A DNA stretch of 64,000 nt from Rhodocyclales bacterium (GTDB lineage Bacteria > Pseudomonadota > Gammaproteobacteria > Burkholderiales > Rhodocyclaceae). The stretch covers positions 62,001 through 126,000 of the forward strand of contig JACRLX010000025.1 in assembly GCA_016235165.1 (NCBI GenBank), in the 5' to 3' direction. The first letter of the stretch is position 1, and each line of letters starts with the position of its first letter. This document shows, piece by piece, positions 18,446-28,610 of this stretch. Under the pieces are notes generated by a model. That model searched no databases. It worked only from the letters and a program-made list of their open reading frames with translations, and was not told where the DNA came from. The translations under genes and the position numbers were made by a program.

Positions 18446-19726
18446 ATGCGAAGCGTGACTACCACGCGGACTTTGGCGATGCTGTTGGCCTTGGGGATAT
18501 TCGGCCCGGCGGTCGCGCAGGACGCGTTACCGGGACGAACCGTCGAGAGCTTGCTCGACTACGCCAAGTCGCGCAATCCCGAGTATGCCGCGATGCGCCT
18601 GGAGGCCGAAGCAGCAGGCGAGCGGGTCTATCCGGCAGGAGCCTTGCCCGATCCGGTGTTGCGTACCGAATTGCAGAACGTGACCAATTTCGGTGCCGAG
18701 TCCGGCACCAGCTTCAATTTGCTACCGAGCCGTGTCGGCAGCACCAAATACACGGTGATGCAATCGCTGCCGTTCTGGGGCAAGCGCGATCTCAAGCGCG
18801 AAGCGGCCGAAGCGGAAGCCCAAGCCGCGCAGGGGAAGGCCGGCCTTACCTGGACGGAGCAGGCGGCCCGCATAAAGGCGGCGTATGGTCAGTATTTCGC
18901 CGTGGCGCGGCTGATCCGGCTTAATCAGGAAGTTATCGACCTCATCGACCGCATGGAACGCATCAGTCAGGCGCGCTATGCCGGCGGATTGGCACCGCAA
19001 CAGGACGCGATCCGCGCTCAGGTCGAACGCACCTCCATGCGCAACGAACTGATCCAGATGGAGACAGAACACCATCACACGCGCGCCCGCCTCAATGCGC
19101 TGCTGGCACGTCCCGCCCAGTCGCCACTGGCTGATCCCGAACAACTGCGGCCGGTGCCTAGCCCCGCCAAGCTCGACTATGTGACGCTGGAGGACCGGTT
19201 GCGCGGCAAGAATCCGCAGCTATTCACTGACGACGCCAAGATCCGTGCGGCGGAAAAGAACCGCGACCTGACCTACCGCAATCGTTATCCTGATTTCACT
19301 GTCGGTGTTTCGCCGATCCAGACCCGAAGCCGGGTCAATGAATGGGAGTTGATGTTCGAACTGAACATCCCGCTGCAACAGGAAAGCCGCCGCAGTCAGG
19401 AGCGCGAGGCGGAGAAAATGCTCGATGCGGCGAAGGCGCGCAAGGAAGCCACAGCCAACCAACTGCTGGCTGACCTTTCGGAAAACCTTTCGGGCATCGA
19501 CGCGGCGCGTCGTCTGGAACAACTGGCGCAGACCAGCCTGCTGCCGCAGGCCGAACTCACCTTCAAGGCGGCGCTGGCCGGCTATGAGACCGGCAAGGTG
19601 GACTTCGCCACGCTGCTCGATGCCCAGCGACAGATCCGCAAGGCCAAACAGGATGTCATCAAGGCACAAGCGGAACAACAGGGTCGCCTGGCGGATATAG
19701 AACGATTGATCGGAGAAGAACTATGA
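18446..19726 (+). CDS. cusC: CusC-like outer-membrane factor of Cu/Ag efflux
   Basis: A 426-aa TolC-family protein with a signal peptide (to AVAQDAL) and helical hairpins with Ala/Glu/Arg periodicity (QARYAGGLAPQQDAIRAQVE, ALAGYETGKVDFATLLDAQRQ). ATG 18446 follows GGGAGG by 5 nt; the frame is open slightly upstream. It overlaps cusB by 4 nt. It forms the exit duct of the CusCBA pump that ejects periplasmic Cu(I)/Ag(I). Confidence 0.87.
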   Translation: MRSVTTTRTLAMLLALGIFGPAVAQDALPGRTVESLLDYAKSRNPEYAAMRLEAEAAGERVYPAGALPDPVLRTELQNVTNFGAESGTSFNLLPSRVGSTKYTVMQSLPFWGKRDLKREAAEAEAQAAQGKAGLTWTEQAARIKAAYGQYFAVARLIRLNQEVIDLIDRMERISQARYAGGLAPQQDAIRAQVERTSMRNELIQMETEHHHTRARLNALLARPAQSPLADPEQLRPVPSPAKLDYVTLEDRLRGKNPQLFTDDAKIRAAEKNRDLTYRNRYPDFTVGVSPIQTRSRVNEWELMFELNIPLQQESRRSQEREAEKMLDAAKARKEATANQLLADLSENLSGIDAARRLEQLAQTSLLPQAELTFKAALAGYETGKVDFATLLDAQRQIRKAKQDVIKAQAEQQGRLADIERLIGEEL

Positions 19727-21360
19727 AACAGGGAGCGGGATGGGTGCTGGCGGCTGTCGTGGCGGTTTCGACGGCGGGAGGCGGTTATTGGATGGGCACG
19801 CGCAAGGGCGGCGATCATGGTGCGTCTGCGACACCAACCCAGTCGACAGCAGTGCCTGCCGCCGAAAGCAAGCCGCGCAAACTGCTCTTCTACCGCAACC
19901 CGATGGGACTGCCCGATACATCGCCAACGCCGAAGAAGGATCCGATGGGGATGGACTATATTGCGGTCTATGAGGGTGAGCAGGACGACGAACCCGCTGC
20001 CGCCAACCAGATCAGGATCAGCACCGACAAGGTCCAGAAGCTCGGCGTCAGGACCGAAACCGCGAAGCTGCGCTCGCTTGACCGCGTCGTCCGCGCCGCC
20101 GGCCGCATCGCGCCGGACGAACGACGAGTCTACGCCATCACGCCCAAGTTCGAAGGCTATGTCGAACGTCTGCATGTGAACGTCACCGGACAACCGGTTG
20201 GCAAGGGGCAGCCACTATTCGAGGTCTACAGCCCAGAGTTGGTATCCGCCCAGCGCGAATACGCGATTGCCGCGCAAGGTGTCGACTCGTTGAAAGACGC
20301 CGGTGGTGAGGCGCAACGCGGGATGCGCCAGCTAGCCGATTCGAGTCTGATGCGCCTGAAAAACTGGGACATCTCCGAAGAGCAGTTGAAGGCACTGGCG
20401 AAATCCGGCGAGACCAAGCGCACGCTGACTTTCCGCTCGCCGGTGGCCGGCATCGTTACCGAAAAGAAGGCGCTCCAGGGCATGCGCTTCATGCCGGGCG
20501 AAACGCTTTATCAGGTCGCCGACCTTTCCGCTGTCTGGGTGGTGGCCGACGTGTTCGAACAGGACATCGGCCTGATCAAGTCCGGATCCAAGGCAACGGT
20601 GCGGATCAACGCCTATCCGGACAAAGCCTTCACCGGCGCTATTACCTACGTCTATCCAACGATGAACGCCGAGACGCGTACTGTCCCTGTTCGCATCGAG
20701 GTGGCCAACGCCAGCCAACTTCTCAAACCAGGTATGTTCGCTCAGGTTGAATTGCCGGTGGCTGCCAAGGGCCCAGTGGTGACGATACCCACCTCGGCGG
20801 TCATCGATAGCGGAACCCGCCGCATCGTGCTGATCCAGGCCGGCGAGGGGCGTTTTGAACCGCGAGAGGTCAAACTCGGTGCCCGCAGCGACACCTATGT
20901 GGAGGTCATCGACGGCGTCAAGGACGGCGAGCCGGTGGTGGTGGCAGCCAATTTCCTGATCGATGCCGAAAGCAACCTCAAGGCGGCAGTTGGTGGCTTT
21001 GGTCATGCCTCACATGGCAGCGGTGCTGCGGCGCCGGCACCGGCCGCACCGTCTGCTGCTGCCGGTTCTGAGAGTCGTGAGGGCGCCAAACCAGCCAGCG
21101 GCGATCATCGCGGCGAGGGGAAACTTGACGCCATTGATCTCAAGGCCGGGACCGTCACTATTACCCATGGTCCGGTTGCCACGCTCAAATGGCCCGGCAT
21201 GACGATGGACTTCACGCTGGCCAATTCTGGCCTGATCGGCAATCTCAAGCCGGGGGCAAGCATCGAATTCACCTTTGTCGAACGCAAACCCGGCGAGTGG
21301 GTCATCGTCAAACTGGCGGGAACCGGCGCGGCGCGCTCGGCGGCCCATGCTGGCCACTGA
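19723..21360 (+). CDS. cusB: CusB-like adaptor with C-terminal CusF-like domain
   Basis: A 545-aa adaptor. An N-terminal anchor or signal is followed by the heavy-metal-binding motif FYRNPMGLPDTSPTPKKDPM and GMDY (residues ~47-70), a CusB lipoyl/hairpin/barrel core (VNVTGQPVGKGQPLFEVYSP, FRSPVAGIVTEKKALQGMRF), an Ala/Pro linker near 430-450, and a CusF-like barrel at the end (LDAIDLKAGTVTITHGPV, KWPGMTMDFTL). The fused domain would let the adaptor carry its own chaperone, although a free CusF is also encoded. It overlaps cusC. Confidence 0.88.
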   Translation: MKQGAGWVLAAVVAVSTAGGGYWMGTRKGGDHGASATPTQSTAVPAAESKPRKLLFYRNPMGLPDTSPTPKKDPMGMDYIAVYEGEQDDEPAAANQIRISTDKVQKLGVRTETAKLRSLDRVVRAAGRIAPDERRVYAITPKFEGYVERLHVNVTGQPVGKGQPLFEVYSPELVSAQREYAIAAQGVDSLKDAGGEAQRGMRQLADSSLMRLKNWDISEEQLKALAKSGETKRTLTFRSPVAGIVTEKKALQGMRFMPGETLYQVADLSAVWVVADVFEQDIGLIKSGSKATVRINAYPDKAFTGAITYVYPTMNAETRTVPVRIEVANASQLLKPGMFAQVELPVAAKGPVVTIPTSAVIDSGTRRIVLIQAGEGRFEPREVKLGARSDTYVEVIDGVKDGEPVVVAANFLIDAESNLKAAVGGFGHASHGSGAAAPAPAAPSAAAGSESREGAKPASGDHRGEGKLDAIDLKAGTVTITHGPVATLKWPGMTMDFTLANSGLIGNLKPGASIEFTFVERKPGEWVIVKLAGTGAARSAAHAGH

Positions 21361-21384
21361 TCCGCCACGGAAACGGGAAACGTT

Positions 21385-24300
21385 ATGCTAGCCAATATCA
21401 TCGACTGGTCGGGCCGGAACCGCTTCCTGGTTCTGCTCGCCACGCTGTTCATCATCCTCTGGGGCGTTTTCGCTGTGTTGCGGACGCCGATCGACGCACT
21501 GCCGGATCTTTCCGACGTGCAGGTCATCGTCTATACCGAGTACCCCGGCCAGGCGCCGAAGGTGGTTGAGGATCAGGTGACCTATCCCTTGACCACCGCC
21601 ATGCTGTCGGTGCCGAAATCCAAGGTGGTGCGCGGCTTCTCCTTCTTCGGCGCGTCCTTCGTCTACATCATCTTCGAGGACGGTACCGACATCTACTGGG
21701 CACGCTCGCGCGTGCTCGAATATTTGAATTTTGCCTCCAGCCGCATGCCCAAGGGCGTCACGCCGTCGCTCGGACCGGACGCTACCGGGGTTGGCTGGGT
21801 CTATCAGTACGCGCTGCTGGCCAAGGACAAGACGCTGGCCGAGCTGCGCACCATCCAGGACTGGTACGTGCGCTACCAACTGACCAAGGCGCACGGCGTC
21901 GCCGAAGTCGCTTCCATCGGCGGCTTCGTGCAGACCTATCAGGTCACGGTCGATCCGGTCAAGCTGCGCGCCTACGGCATTCCGCTGATGAAAGTGGCGC
22001 AGGTCATCCGCGACTCCAATCGCGATGTCGGCGGCCGCGTGGTCGAGATGGCCGAGACCGAGTACATGGTGCGTGGCGAAGGCTATCTGACGGGCCGTGG
22101 CGATATCGAGATGCTGGTCGTTAAGAGCGACAAAGGCACGCCGGTGCTGATCCGCGACATCGCCCGCGTCGAACTGGCGCCGGACGAGCGGCGCGGCCTG
22201 ACCGAACTTAATGGCGAGGGTGAAGTGGTGTCGGGCATCGCCATGGCCCGCTATGGTCAGAATGCGCTGGAGGTTATCCATAACCTGAAAGCCAAGATCG
22301 CGGAAATCGGCCCTGGCCTACCCGAGGGGGTAACGGTGCAGACCGTCTACGACCGCTCGGAACTGATCCACCGCGCCATCGATACCCTCAAGTGGACGCT
22401 GTTTGAGGAATCGATCATCGTCGCTCTGGTCTGCTTTGTCTTCCTGCTGCATGTGAGGAGCGCCCTGGTCGCCATTGTGATGTTGCCGGTCGGCGTGTTG
22501 ATCGCCTTCATCGCCATGCGCTCGCTGGGCATGAATTCCAACCTGATGAGCCTGGGCGGCATCGCCATTGCCATTGGCGCCATGATCGATGCAGCCATCG
22601 TCATGATCGAGAACGCGCACAAGCACCTGGAACGCCTGCCGGAAGGCCACACAACCACAGATCGTGCCGATGCCATGCTCGCCGCCTGTAAAGAAGTCGG
22701 GCCGGCGCTGTTCTTCTCGCTGCTGATCATCACGGTCTCCTTCCTGCCGGTGTTCAGCCTGGAAGGCCAGGAGGGGCGGCTGTTCTCGCCTCTGGCCTAC
22801 ACCAAGACTTTCTCTATGGCCGGCGCCGCCCTGCTGTCGATCACCCTGGTCCCGGTGCTGATGATGCTGTTCATTCGCGGCAAGATCATGCCGGAGGCCA
22901 AGAACCCGGTGAATCGCTTCCTGATCTGGGTCTATCGCCCGATCATCACCGGGGTGATGCGCTGGAAAAAGATGACCATCGCGCTGGCGCTGCTCGCCCT
23001 TGGCGTCTCGATCTATCCGGCCACAAAGCTCGGTTCCGAGTTCATGCCGACGTTGAATGAGGGAACCCTGCTCTACATGCCGGCCTCCCTGCCGGGCATG
23101 TCGATCACCAAGGCAGCGGAACTCATGCAGACGCAGAACAAGATCATCAAGAGCTTCCCCGAGGTCAGTTCGGTCTACGGCAAGGCCGGTCGCGCCAACA
23201 CGGCAACCGACCCGGCGCCGACCGAAATGTTCGAGACGGTGATCAACCTCAAGCCGGAATCCGAATGGCGGCCCGGCATGACCACCGACAAGCTGATTGC
23301 CGAACTCGACAAGGCCCTGCAATTCCCCGGTGTTGCCAATGCCTGGACCATGCCGATCAAGGCGCGCATCGATATGCTTTCCACTGGCATTCGTACGCCG
23401 ATCGGCATCAAGGTTTTTGGCAAGAGCCTCGATGAAATGGAGACGCTGGCCAAGCAGATCGAAGCCGTAGTGAAAGCTGTTCCCGGCACCACCAGCGCCT
23501 TTGCTGAGCGCATTACCGGCGGCTTCTATATCAACATCAAACCCGACCGCGAGCAGCTGGCTCGCTATGGTCTGGCGATTGGCGACTTGCAGGACGTGAT
23601 CGGTACCGCCTTGGGCGGTGAAATGGTGACGACTACGGTCGAGGGGAGGGAACGGTTCGGTGTCACCGTTCGTTATCCGCGCGAGCTGCGCTCCGATCCC
23701 GAGCAGATCGCCCGCGAGGTACTGGTTCCGACAATGGGGGGAGCAATGATCCCCTTGGGGCAATTGGCGAAAGTGGAGGTGGCCAAGGGTGCGCCGTCGA
23801 TCCGTACCGAGAACGCACTGCTTTCCGCCTACATCTACGTCGACATCCGCGACCGGGACATCGGTGGCTACGTCGCCGACGCGAAGAAAGCCGTGGCGGA
23901 AAACGTCAAGTTCCCGCCCGGGTATTACGTCACCTGGAGTGGTCAGTTCGAGTACATGGAGCGGGCCATCGAAAAAATGAAGATCGTGATCCCTGTGACT
24001 CTATTGTCGATCTTCCTGCTGCTCTACCTTAATTTCAGGCGCCTGACCGAAACCTTCATCGTCATGCTCTCGGTACCCTTCGCACTGGTCGGCGGAGTCT
24101 GGTTGATGTGGCTGCTCAACTACAACCTGTCGGTAGCGGTGGCGGTGGGTTTTATAGCGCTGGCTGGGGTCGCCGCAGAAACCGGCGTCGTCATGCTGAT
24201 CTACCTCGACCATGCCTGGGAAGCGGCGAAGCAAAAGTCGGTGCTGGCGGGACGGCAGCCAAACACGGAGGATCTCTATGAGGCCGTGATGGAAGGTGCT

Positions 24301-24540
24301 GTCGAGCGCGTGCGACCCAAAATGATGACGGTTGTGGCCATCATGGCCGGTCTGCTGCCGATCATGTGGGGCACTGGCACCGGCTCGGAAGTGATGAGCC
24401 GCATCGCCGCACCCATGGTCGGCGGCATGATCTCCTCGACGGTGCTGACGCTGGCTGTGATTCCCGCCATCTACGCGCTGGTCAAGCAATGGCGCCTGCA
24501 ACACGGCCAGGAAGATTTGCCCACTGGAGAGGTTGCATAG
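21385..24540 (+). CDS. cusA: CusA-like Cu(I)/Ag(I) RND efflux permease
   Basis: A 1051-aa RND permease. The TM4 signature AIGAMIDAAIVMIENAHKHLE is that of monovalent-metal (CusA/SilA) pumps, unlike the GELVDD motif of the first pump. Periplasmic methionines are frequent (for example FMPTLNEGTLLYMPASLPGM). It completes cusCBA and moves Cu(I)/Ag(I), delivered by CusF/CusB, out through CusC using the proton gradient. It starts 24 nt after cusB. Confidence 0.92.
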   Translation: MLANIIDWSGRNRFLVLLATLFIILWGVFAVLRTPIDALPDLSDVQVIVYTEYPGQAPKVVEDQVTYPLTTAMLSVPKSKVVRGFSFFGASFVYIIFEDGTDIYWARSRVLEYLNFASSRMPKGVTPSLGPDATGVGWVYQYALLAKDKTLAELRTIQDWYVRYQLTKAHGVAEVASIGGFVQTYQVTVDPVKLRAYGIPLMKVAQVIRDSNRDVGGRVVEMAETEYMVRGEGYLTGRGDIEMLVVKSDKGTPVLIRDIARVELAPDERRGLTELNGEGEVVSGIAMARYGQNALEVIHNLKAKIAEIGPGLPEGVTVQTVYDRSELIHRAIDTLKWTLFEESIIVALVCFVFLLHVRSALVAIVMLPVGVLIAFIAMRSLGMNSNLMSLGGIAIAIGAMIDAAIVMIENAHKHLERLPEGHTTTDRADAMLAACKEVGPALFFSLLIITVSFLPVFSLEGQEGRLFSPLAYTKTFSMAGAALLSITLVPVLMMLFIRGKIMPEAKNPVNRFLIWVYRPIITGVMRWKKMTIALALLALGVSIYPATKLGSEFMPTLNEGTLLYMPASLPGMSITKAAELMQTQNKIIKSFPEVSSVYGKAGRANTATDPAPTEMFETVINLKPESEWRPGMTTDKLIAELDKALQFPGVANAWTMPIKARIDMLSTGIRTPIGIKVFGKSLDEMETLAKQIEAVVKAVPGTTSAFAERITGGFYINIKPDREQLARYGLAIGDLQDVIGTALGGEMVTTTVEGRERFGVTVRYPRELRSDPEQIAREVLVPTMGGAMIPLGQLAKVEVAKGAPSIRTENALLSAYIYVDIRDRDIGGYVADAKKAVAENVKFPPGYYVTWSGQFEYMERAIEKMKIVIPVTLLSIFLLLYLNFRRLTETFIVMLSVPFALVGGVWLMWLLNYNLSVAVAVGFIALAGVAAETGVVMLIYLDHAWEAAKQKSVLAGRQPNTEDLYEAVMEGAVERVRPKMMTVVAIMAGLLPIMWGTGTGSEVMSRIAAPMVGGMISSTVLTLAVIPAIYALVKQWRLQHGQEDLPTGEVA

Positions 24541-24654
24541 GCCGAATGGAATATGTGGTAACGCACTGACCAGCAGGGCGCAGCCCATTAAACTAAAAGT
24601 TGCATTCGTCCTTCGCTTGAGTGCAGGTAAAGGACCATAACTAGGAGAGACATC

Positions 24655-25128
24655 ATGAAACACCTGACTTTTGCCGTAGCTGCGATCACCGCCTCACTCG
24701 CTTTAGGTTCGCCAGCACTTGCCAATGACGAGCATCACCCGGAAAAGGCTGCTGCGACCAAGCAGTCGGATGGGCTATCAAGCAAGACGATTCAGGGAAT
24801 GCAGGACAACGTCAGGAAAATGCGTGCCCAGATCGACCGTATTGCCAAGGCAAAGACCGATAGCGAAAAAAAGAAAGCCTTGGCCGAGCACATGCACACC
24901 ATGCAGAACAGCATGATGATGGCGCACAGCATGGGCGCCGATATGGAAATGGACTGCCCGATGATGGGTAAAAACATGGGTATGGACAAGATGGGAGACA
25001 GTACCGCGCCAGGTGTTCCATCCAGTGCCACGTCCGATCGCATGCAGCAGATGGAAAAGCGTATGGACATGATGGAACAGATGATGAAACATCAGGATGG
25101 CAGCGCCCCTAAAATGCCGATGAAATAA
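24655..25128 (+). CDS. Methionine-rich periplasmic protein
   Basis: A 157-aa secreted protein with a signal peptide (to ALA-ND), a helical region ([20 protein letters not shown]) and a Met/His-rich second half ([34 protein letters not shown], then [17 protein letters not shown]). Such Met-X2-Met arrays bind Cu(I). An AGGAGAG ribosome-binding site precedes the start. It lies between cusA and the copper ATPase gene and probably buffers periplasmic copper. Confidence 0.75.
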   Translation: MKHLTFAVAAITASLALGSPALANDEHHPEKAAATKQSDGLSSKTIQGMQDNVRKMRAQIDRIAKAKTDSEKKKALAEHMHTMQNSMMMAHSMGADMEMDCPMMGKNMGMDKMGDSTAPGVPSSATSDRMQQMEKRMDMMEQMMKHQDGSAPKMPMK

Positions 25129-25246
25129 CGGTACGCAGTCGCGTGGGCGCAGGAATCAACTTCCGTTACCTACCGCTAATAACAGTGATGTGATTCGACC
25201 GCCCCCTTCCTTATTTCAGGATGTCAAACCGATACCAGACGTCGTC

Positions 25247-27553
25247 ATGAACCACGAGCATTCTTCCCAGAACAATACGCATGACTCCGGTGACCGCGAT
25301 CCGGTTTGCGGCATGACCGTCAAACCGGAGTCCCCCCACGGGACTGATCTGGGCGGTATTCATTACCGCTTTTGCAGCGCCAAGTGCAAAACCAAGTTCG
25401 ATGCAGAGCCCGACCACTATCTGACCCCATCGCCGGTGCCGGCTCCCGTGGTTGGCACCGAATACGTCTGTCCGATGCATCCAGAGGTGCGCCAACCCGC
25501 ACCAGGCACCTGTCCCAAATGCGGCATGGCGCTGGAGCCGGTTTTGCCGTCGCTCGACGACGACGAGGAAAACGCCGAATATCGGGATTTCCATCGCCGC
25601 TTCTGGTACAGCCTGCCACTGACGATCATTGTCGTTGCGCTGGCCATGCTGGGACACCAGTTGACGGCCGTGTCGCCGACCCAACGGACCTGGTTGGAAC
25701 TGCTGCTCAGCATGCCCATCGTGCTGTGGGCTGGCTGGCCTTTCTTTGTGCGGGGCTGGCAATCCGTCGTCTTGCGCAGCCCCAACATGTGGAGCTTGAT
25801 CGGTCTCGGCACCGGGGCTGCCTTCGCCTACAGCGTGGTCGCCACCTTTGCCCCTGGGCTGTTTCCGGACTCGTTCCAGGCTCACGGCCGCATTGGTGTC
25901 TATTACGAGGCCGCCGCCGTCATCATTTCCCTCACGCTGCTCGGGCAGATGCTGGAACTGCGAGCCCGCTCCCAGACCTCGGCGGCGATCAAGTCGCTGC
26001 TGGGTCTGGCACCGAAGACGGCCCGCCGGATCAGGGCGGACGGCAGCGAGGAAGATGTTCCCCTGAGTCATGTCCATGTCGGGGATCTGCTGCGGGTCCG
26101 GCCCGGCGAGAAAGTGCCGGTGGACGGAGAAGTTACCGAGGGCGGCAGTGCGGTGGATGAGTCGATGCTGACCGGTGAACCCATACCGGTGACAAAGCGC
26201 GCGGGCGACAAGGTCATCGGCGCCACCCTCAACACTTCGGGCAGCTTGGTGATCCGTTCCGAAAAGGTAGGCTCCCAAACCGTGTTGGCACAGATTATCC
26301 AGATGGTCGCCCAGGCCCAGCGCTCCAAGGCCCCCATGCAACGACTGGCGGATGTGGTGGCGGGCTATTTCGTGGTCGGCGTCGTGCTGATTGCGCTGTT
26401 GAGCTTCTTTGCCTGGGGCCTGTTCGGTGGGGAGCGGGGCTGGGTCTTCGGTCTGATCAACAGTGTCTCGGTGTTGATCATCGCCTGTCCCTGCGCCCTG
26501 GGCCTGGCCACGCCGATGTCGATCATGGTGGCGACCGGCAAAGCGGCCACCCAGGGCATCCTGTTCCGCGACGCGGCGGCCATCGAGCGCCTGCGCGAAG
26601 TGGATACGCTGATCGTCGACAAGACGGGCACCCTGACGGAAGGGAAACCCAGTTTTGAGCGAGCCGTCGCCGTTCAGGCGGGGCAAGAGGAGGAAATCCT
26701 GCGTCTGGCCGCCAGTCTCGACCAGGGTAGCGAGCACCCCTTGGCCGACGCCATCGTGCAGGCGGCGCGGGCACAAGGGCTGGTGTTGGACAAGGCGGAC
26801 CAGTTCGAATCATCGAGCGGCATCGGCGTGCGCGGTATCGTCGCTGGACGGCGCGTAGTGCTCGGCAATACCGTGTTGATGACTCAGGAAGGCATCGATG
26901 TCGCGGAGCTTGGAACCGCTGCCGAAGCCCTGCGACAAGAAGGCGCCAGCGTAATGTACCTGGCGGCCGATGGCCAGCTGCAGGGATTGCTGGCCGTCTC
27001 CGATCCGGTCAAGCAGAGTACCCCCGACGCCCTGGTCGCTTTGCGCCAGGCTGGCATGCGGGTCATCATGGCTACCGGCGACGGTCTCACTACCGCACTG
27101 GCAGTCGGCAAGCGATTGGGCATCGACGAGGTGCACGGTGAAGTCAAGCCGGCGGACAAGCTGGCGCTGGTCGAGCGACTGCAGCAGGAAGGACGCGTTG
27201 TAGCAATGGCGGGCGACGGCATCAACGATGCCCCGGCACTGGCCAAGGCCGATGTTGGGATCGCCATGGGGACAGGAACGGATGTTGCCATGAACAGTGC
27301 GCAGATCACCCTGGTCAAGGGCGATTTGCGCGGCATCGCTCGGGCACGCGAGTTGTCGATGGCCACTGTGGCCAACATGCGCCAAAACCTGATGTTCGCC
27401 TTCCTCTACAACGCCCTCGGCGTGCCTATCGCCGCCGGCATCCTGTACCCGGTCTTCGGGCTGGTCCTATCGCCGATCATTGCGGCGGCGGCCATGAGCC
27501 TGTCGTCCGTCAGCGTCGTGGGCAATGCCCTGCGTCTACGGCAGGCATCCTGA
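25247..27553 (+). CDS. copA: Copper/silver P1B-type ATPase with YHS and heavy-metal-binding domains
   Basis: About 768 aa from ATG 25247. In order: a YHS-type domain ([27 protein letters not shown]), a heavy-metal-binding domain ([20 protein letters not shown]), membrane helices, TGEP actuator loop, [11 protein letters not shown] metal site, DKTGTLTEG phosphorylation site, SEHPLADA, and [19 protein letters not shown] followed by GLATP, with YHS domains instead of CxxC HMA domains, is typical of SilP/CopA-like Cu(I)/Ag(I) exporters. The frame is open upstream to GTG 25190; neither start has a clear ribosome-binding site, so the N-terminus is uncertain. Confidence 0.9.
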   Translation: MNHEHSSQNNTHDSGDRDPVCGMTVKPESPHGTDLGGIHYRFCSAKCKTKFDAEPDHYLTPSPVPAPVVGTEYVCPMHPEVRQPAPGTCPKCGMALEPVLPSLDDDEENAEYRDFHRRFWYSLPLTIIVVALAMLGHQLTAVSPTQRTWLELLLSMPIVLWAGWPFFVRGWQSVVLRSPNMWSLIGLGTGAAFAYSVVATFAPGLFPDSFQAHGRIGVYYEAAAVIISLTLLGQMLELRARSQTSAAIKSLLGLAPKTARRIRADGSEEDVPLSHVHVGDLLRVRPGEKVPVDGEVTEGGSAVDESMLTGEPIPVTKRAGDKVIGATLNTSGSLVIRSEKVGSQTVLAQIIQMVAQAQRSKAPMQRLADVVAGYFVVGVVLIALLSFFAWGLFGGERGWVFGLINSVSVLIIACPCALGLATPMSIMVATGKAATQGILFRDAAAIERLREVDTLIVDKTGTLTEGKPSFERAVAVQAGQEEEILRLAASLDQGSEHPLADAIVQAARAQGLVLDKADQFESSSGIGVRGIVAGRRVVLGNTVLMTQEGIDVAELGTAAEALRQEGASVMYLAADGQLQGLLAVSDPVKQSTPDALVALRQAGMRVIMATGDGLTTALAVGKRLGIDEVHGEVKPADKLALVERLQQEGRVVAMAGDGINDAPALAKADVGIAMGTGTDVAMNSAQITLVKGDLRGIARARELSMATVANMRQNLMFAFLYNALGVPIAAGILYPVFGLVLSPIIAAAAMSLSSVSVVGNALRLRQAS

Positions 27554-27581
27554 AGGCATGTTTTCTGGGGTAGCAACTTTG

Positions 27582-27637
27582 GCTTACGAAAATGTAATCG
27601 CGCAGTCATTTTCGCGACAGGAACATGAGCGCAAACT
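27582..27637 (+). promoter_or_regulatory. Copper-regulon promoter, copy 3
   Basis: GCTTAC (27582-27587), N6, GTAATC (27594-27599), N5, GTCAT (27605-27609), 22 nt, CAAACT (27632-27637). It serves the small secreted protein gene at 27688. Confidence 0.85.
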
Positions 27638-27687
27638 ATTAATTGTTTTACGGATGTATCCTTTTCAATCAATTTTGGAGCCTTATC

Positions 27688-27978
27688 ATGAAACTGCACA
27701 ATCTCTTCGCCGGCCTGCTGCTTGCCACTTCCGTATCCATGTCAGCCGGTGCGCTTGCGGCCGATGGCGACAAGCCAGTCGCCGATGCTCCGGCCGAGAA
27801 AGCCACAACTCCCGCCAAGAAAAAAATGAAGCCCCACTCCCACATGGAAGAAAAGGGGGGGATGGCTCCGGCATCCGCGAGTGCGGATGCCGACAAGAAG
27901 GCCGATACACCGACAAGCGACAAGCCGAGAGCCGATAAGGACAAGTCGAAACATCTTCATCCCCGGGATGGCAAATAA
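27688..27978 (+). CDS. Small secreted protein of the KPHSHMEEK...HLHPRDGK type, paralogue 1
   Basis: A 96-aa secreted protein. The signal peptide ends near ALA-AD. The mature part is Lys/Ala/Asp-rich and disordered-looking, with two islands, KKMKPHSHMEEK in the middle and KHLHPRDGK at the C-terminus. Both islands recur in the protein at 32633, which has the same promoter type. The His/Met residues suggest Cu binding. ATG 27688 follows TTGGAG by 7 nt. No named family is recognised. Confidence 0.72.
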   Translation: MKLHNLFAGLLLATSVSMSAGALAADGDKPVADAPAEKATTPAKKKMKPHSHMEEKGGMAPASASADADKKADTPTSDKPRADKDKSKHLHPRDGK

Positions 27979-27995
27979 GCCGAGGATAGAATCGG

Positions 27996-28331
27996 ATGCC
28001 CCCTGAAGCCATGCAAATGCTGAAGCGGCATGGGTTGCGTCCTGCAGCGTCGGGTTCTTGCAACGTCGATGAGGCCCGAGGCAGGGTTGCCCGGCTACAG
28101 GGGGTCATTTCTTCGAACTGGAATGGCATTGACTTGGTCGTTGAATATGACCTGCGGCAGATCACTCTGAATCGAATTGAGGATGTGGTCGCTGGTGCGA
28201 GTCTGGTGCTCAAGGGCGGATGGCATCGACTACAGCGCGATTGGTGGAAGTTCACGGAAACCAACGAATTGTCGAACGCCACCCGCAGCGGTGATGGAGC
28301 TTGCTGCAATCGGCCGCCAGCACGGCGGTGA
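27996..28331 (+). CDS. Small protein of unknown function (possible HMA-like fold)
   Basis: A 111-aa protein without a signal peptide. The middle (SCNVDEARGRVARLQGVISS, IDLVVEYDLRQITLNRIEDV) has the beta-alpha-beta rhythm of HMA-type domains but no CxxC. The segment GGWHRLQRDWWKFTETNELSN is distinctive and looks conserved. It sits 17 nt after the previous gene and just before a DUF2933 gene, so it probably belongs to one copper-inducible transcript. The C-terminus ends with two Cys and a basic tail. Confidence 0.5.
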   Translation: MPPEAMQMLKRHGLRPAASGSCNVDEARGRVARLQGVISSNWNGIDLVVEYDLRQITLNRIEDVVAGASLVLKGGWHRLQRDWWKFTETNELSNATRSGDGACCNRPPARR

Positions 28332-28349
28332 TGAGTGCCTGGAGAAATC

Positions 28350-28610
28350 ATGGCCAATGAACAACCGCGACAAGGAGCGGCATCGGAGACAAAGGATCAC
28401 GATCATCGCCATGCCCGCAGGATGGCGTGGGGTTGGTGGGTTTTTGCCGCCATCGCACTGTTCTATCTGCTGGCCGAACATCGTGCCCATTTGTTCGGGG
28501 CCTTGCCGTATTTGATCCTGCTGGCTTGCCCCTTGATGCACTTCTTCATGCATGGCAACCACGGCCAACATGGCGGTGGAAGCGACAAGAACACGGAGCG
28601 CGAGCCATGA
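28350..28610 (+). CDS. DUF2933-type small membrane protein
   Basis: An 86-aa protein from ATG 28350, preceded by TGGAGAA. A charged His-rich N-terminus (DHDHRHARRMAW) is followed by two membrane helices (WGWWVFAAIALFYLLAEHRA, ALPYLILLACPLMHFFMHG) and a His/Gly tail (GNHGQHGGG). The layout matches the small DUF2933 proteins next to copper ATPase and methyltransferase-like genes. It overlaps the next start (ATGA 28607). The role is unknown; the His residues at both membrane faces suggest metal handling. Confidence 0.7.
   Translation: MANEQPRQGAASETKDHDHRHARRMAWGWWVFAAIALFYLLAEHRAHLFGALPYLILLACPLMHFFMHGNHGQHGGGSDKNTEREP

Noticed and set aside
22318-23763. 481-aa open frame on the minus strand
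   Set aside because: Antisense to cusA; composition (His, Gln, Asp, Arg repeats) is that of a shadow frame.
25211-26776. 521-aa open frame on the minus strand
   Set aside because: Antisense to the copper ATPase gene; no family features.
28427-28606. N-terminal extension of the methyltransferase-like protein
   Set aside because: It overlaps the DUF2933 gene in another frame; ATG 28607 gives the family-like N-terminus and a 4-nt overlap.
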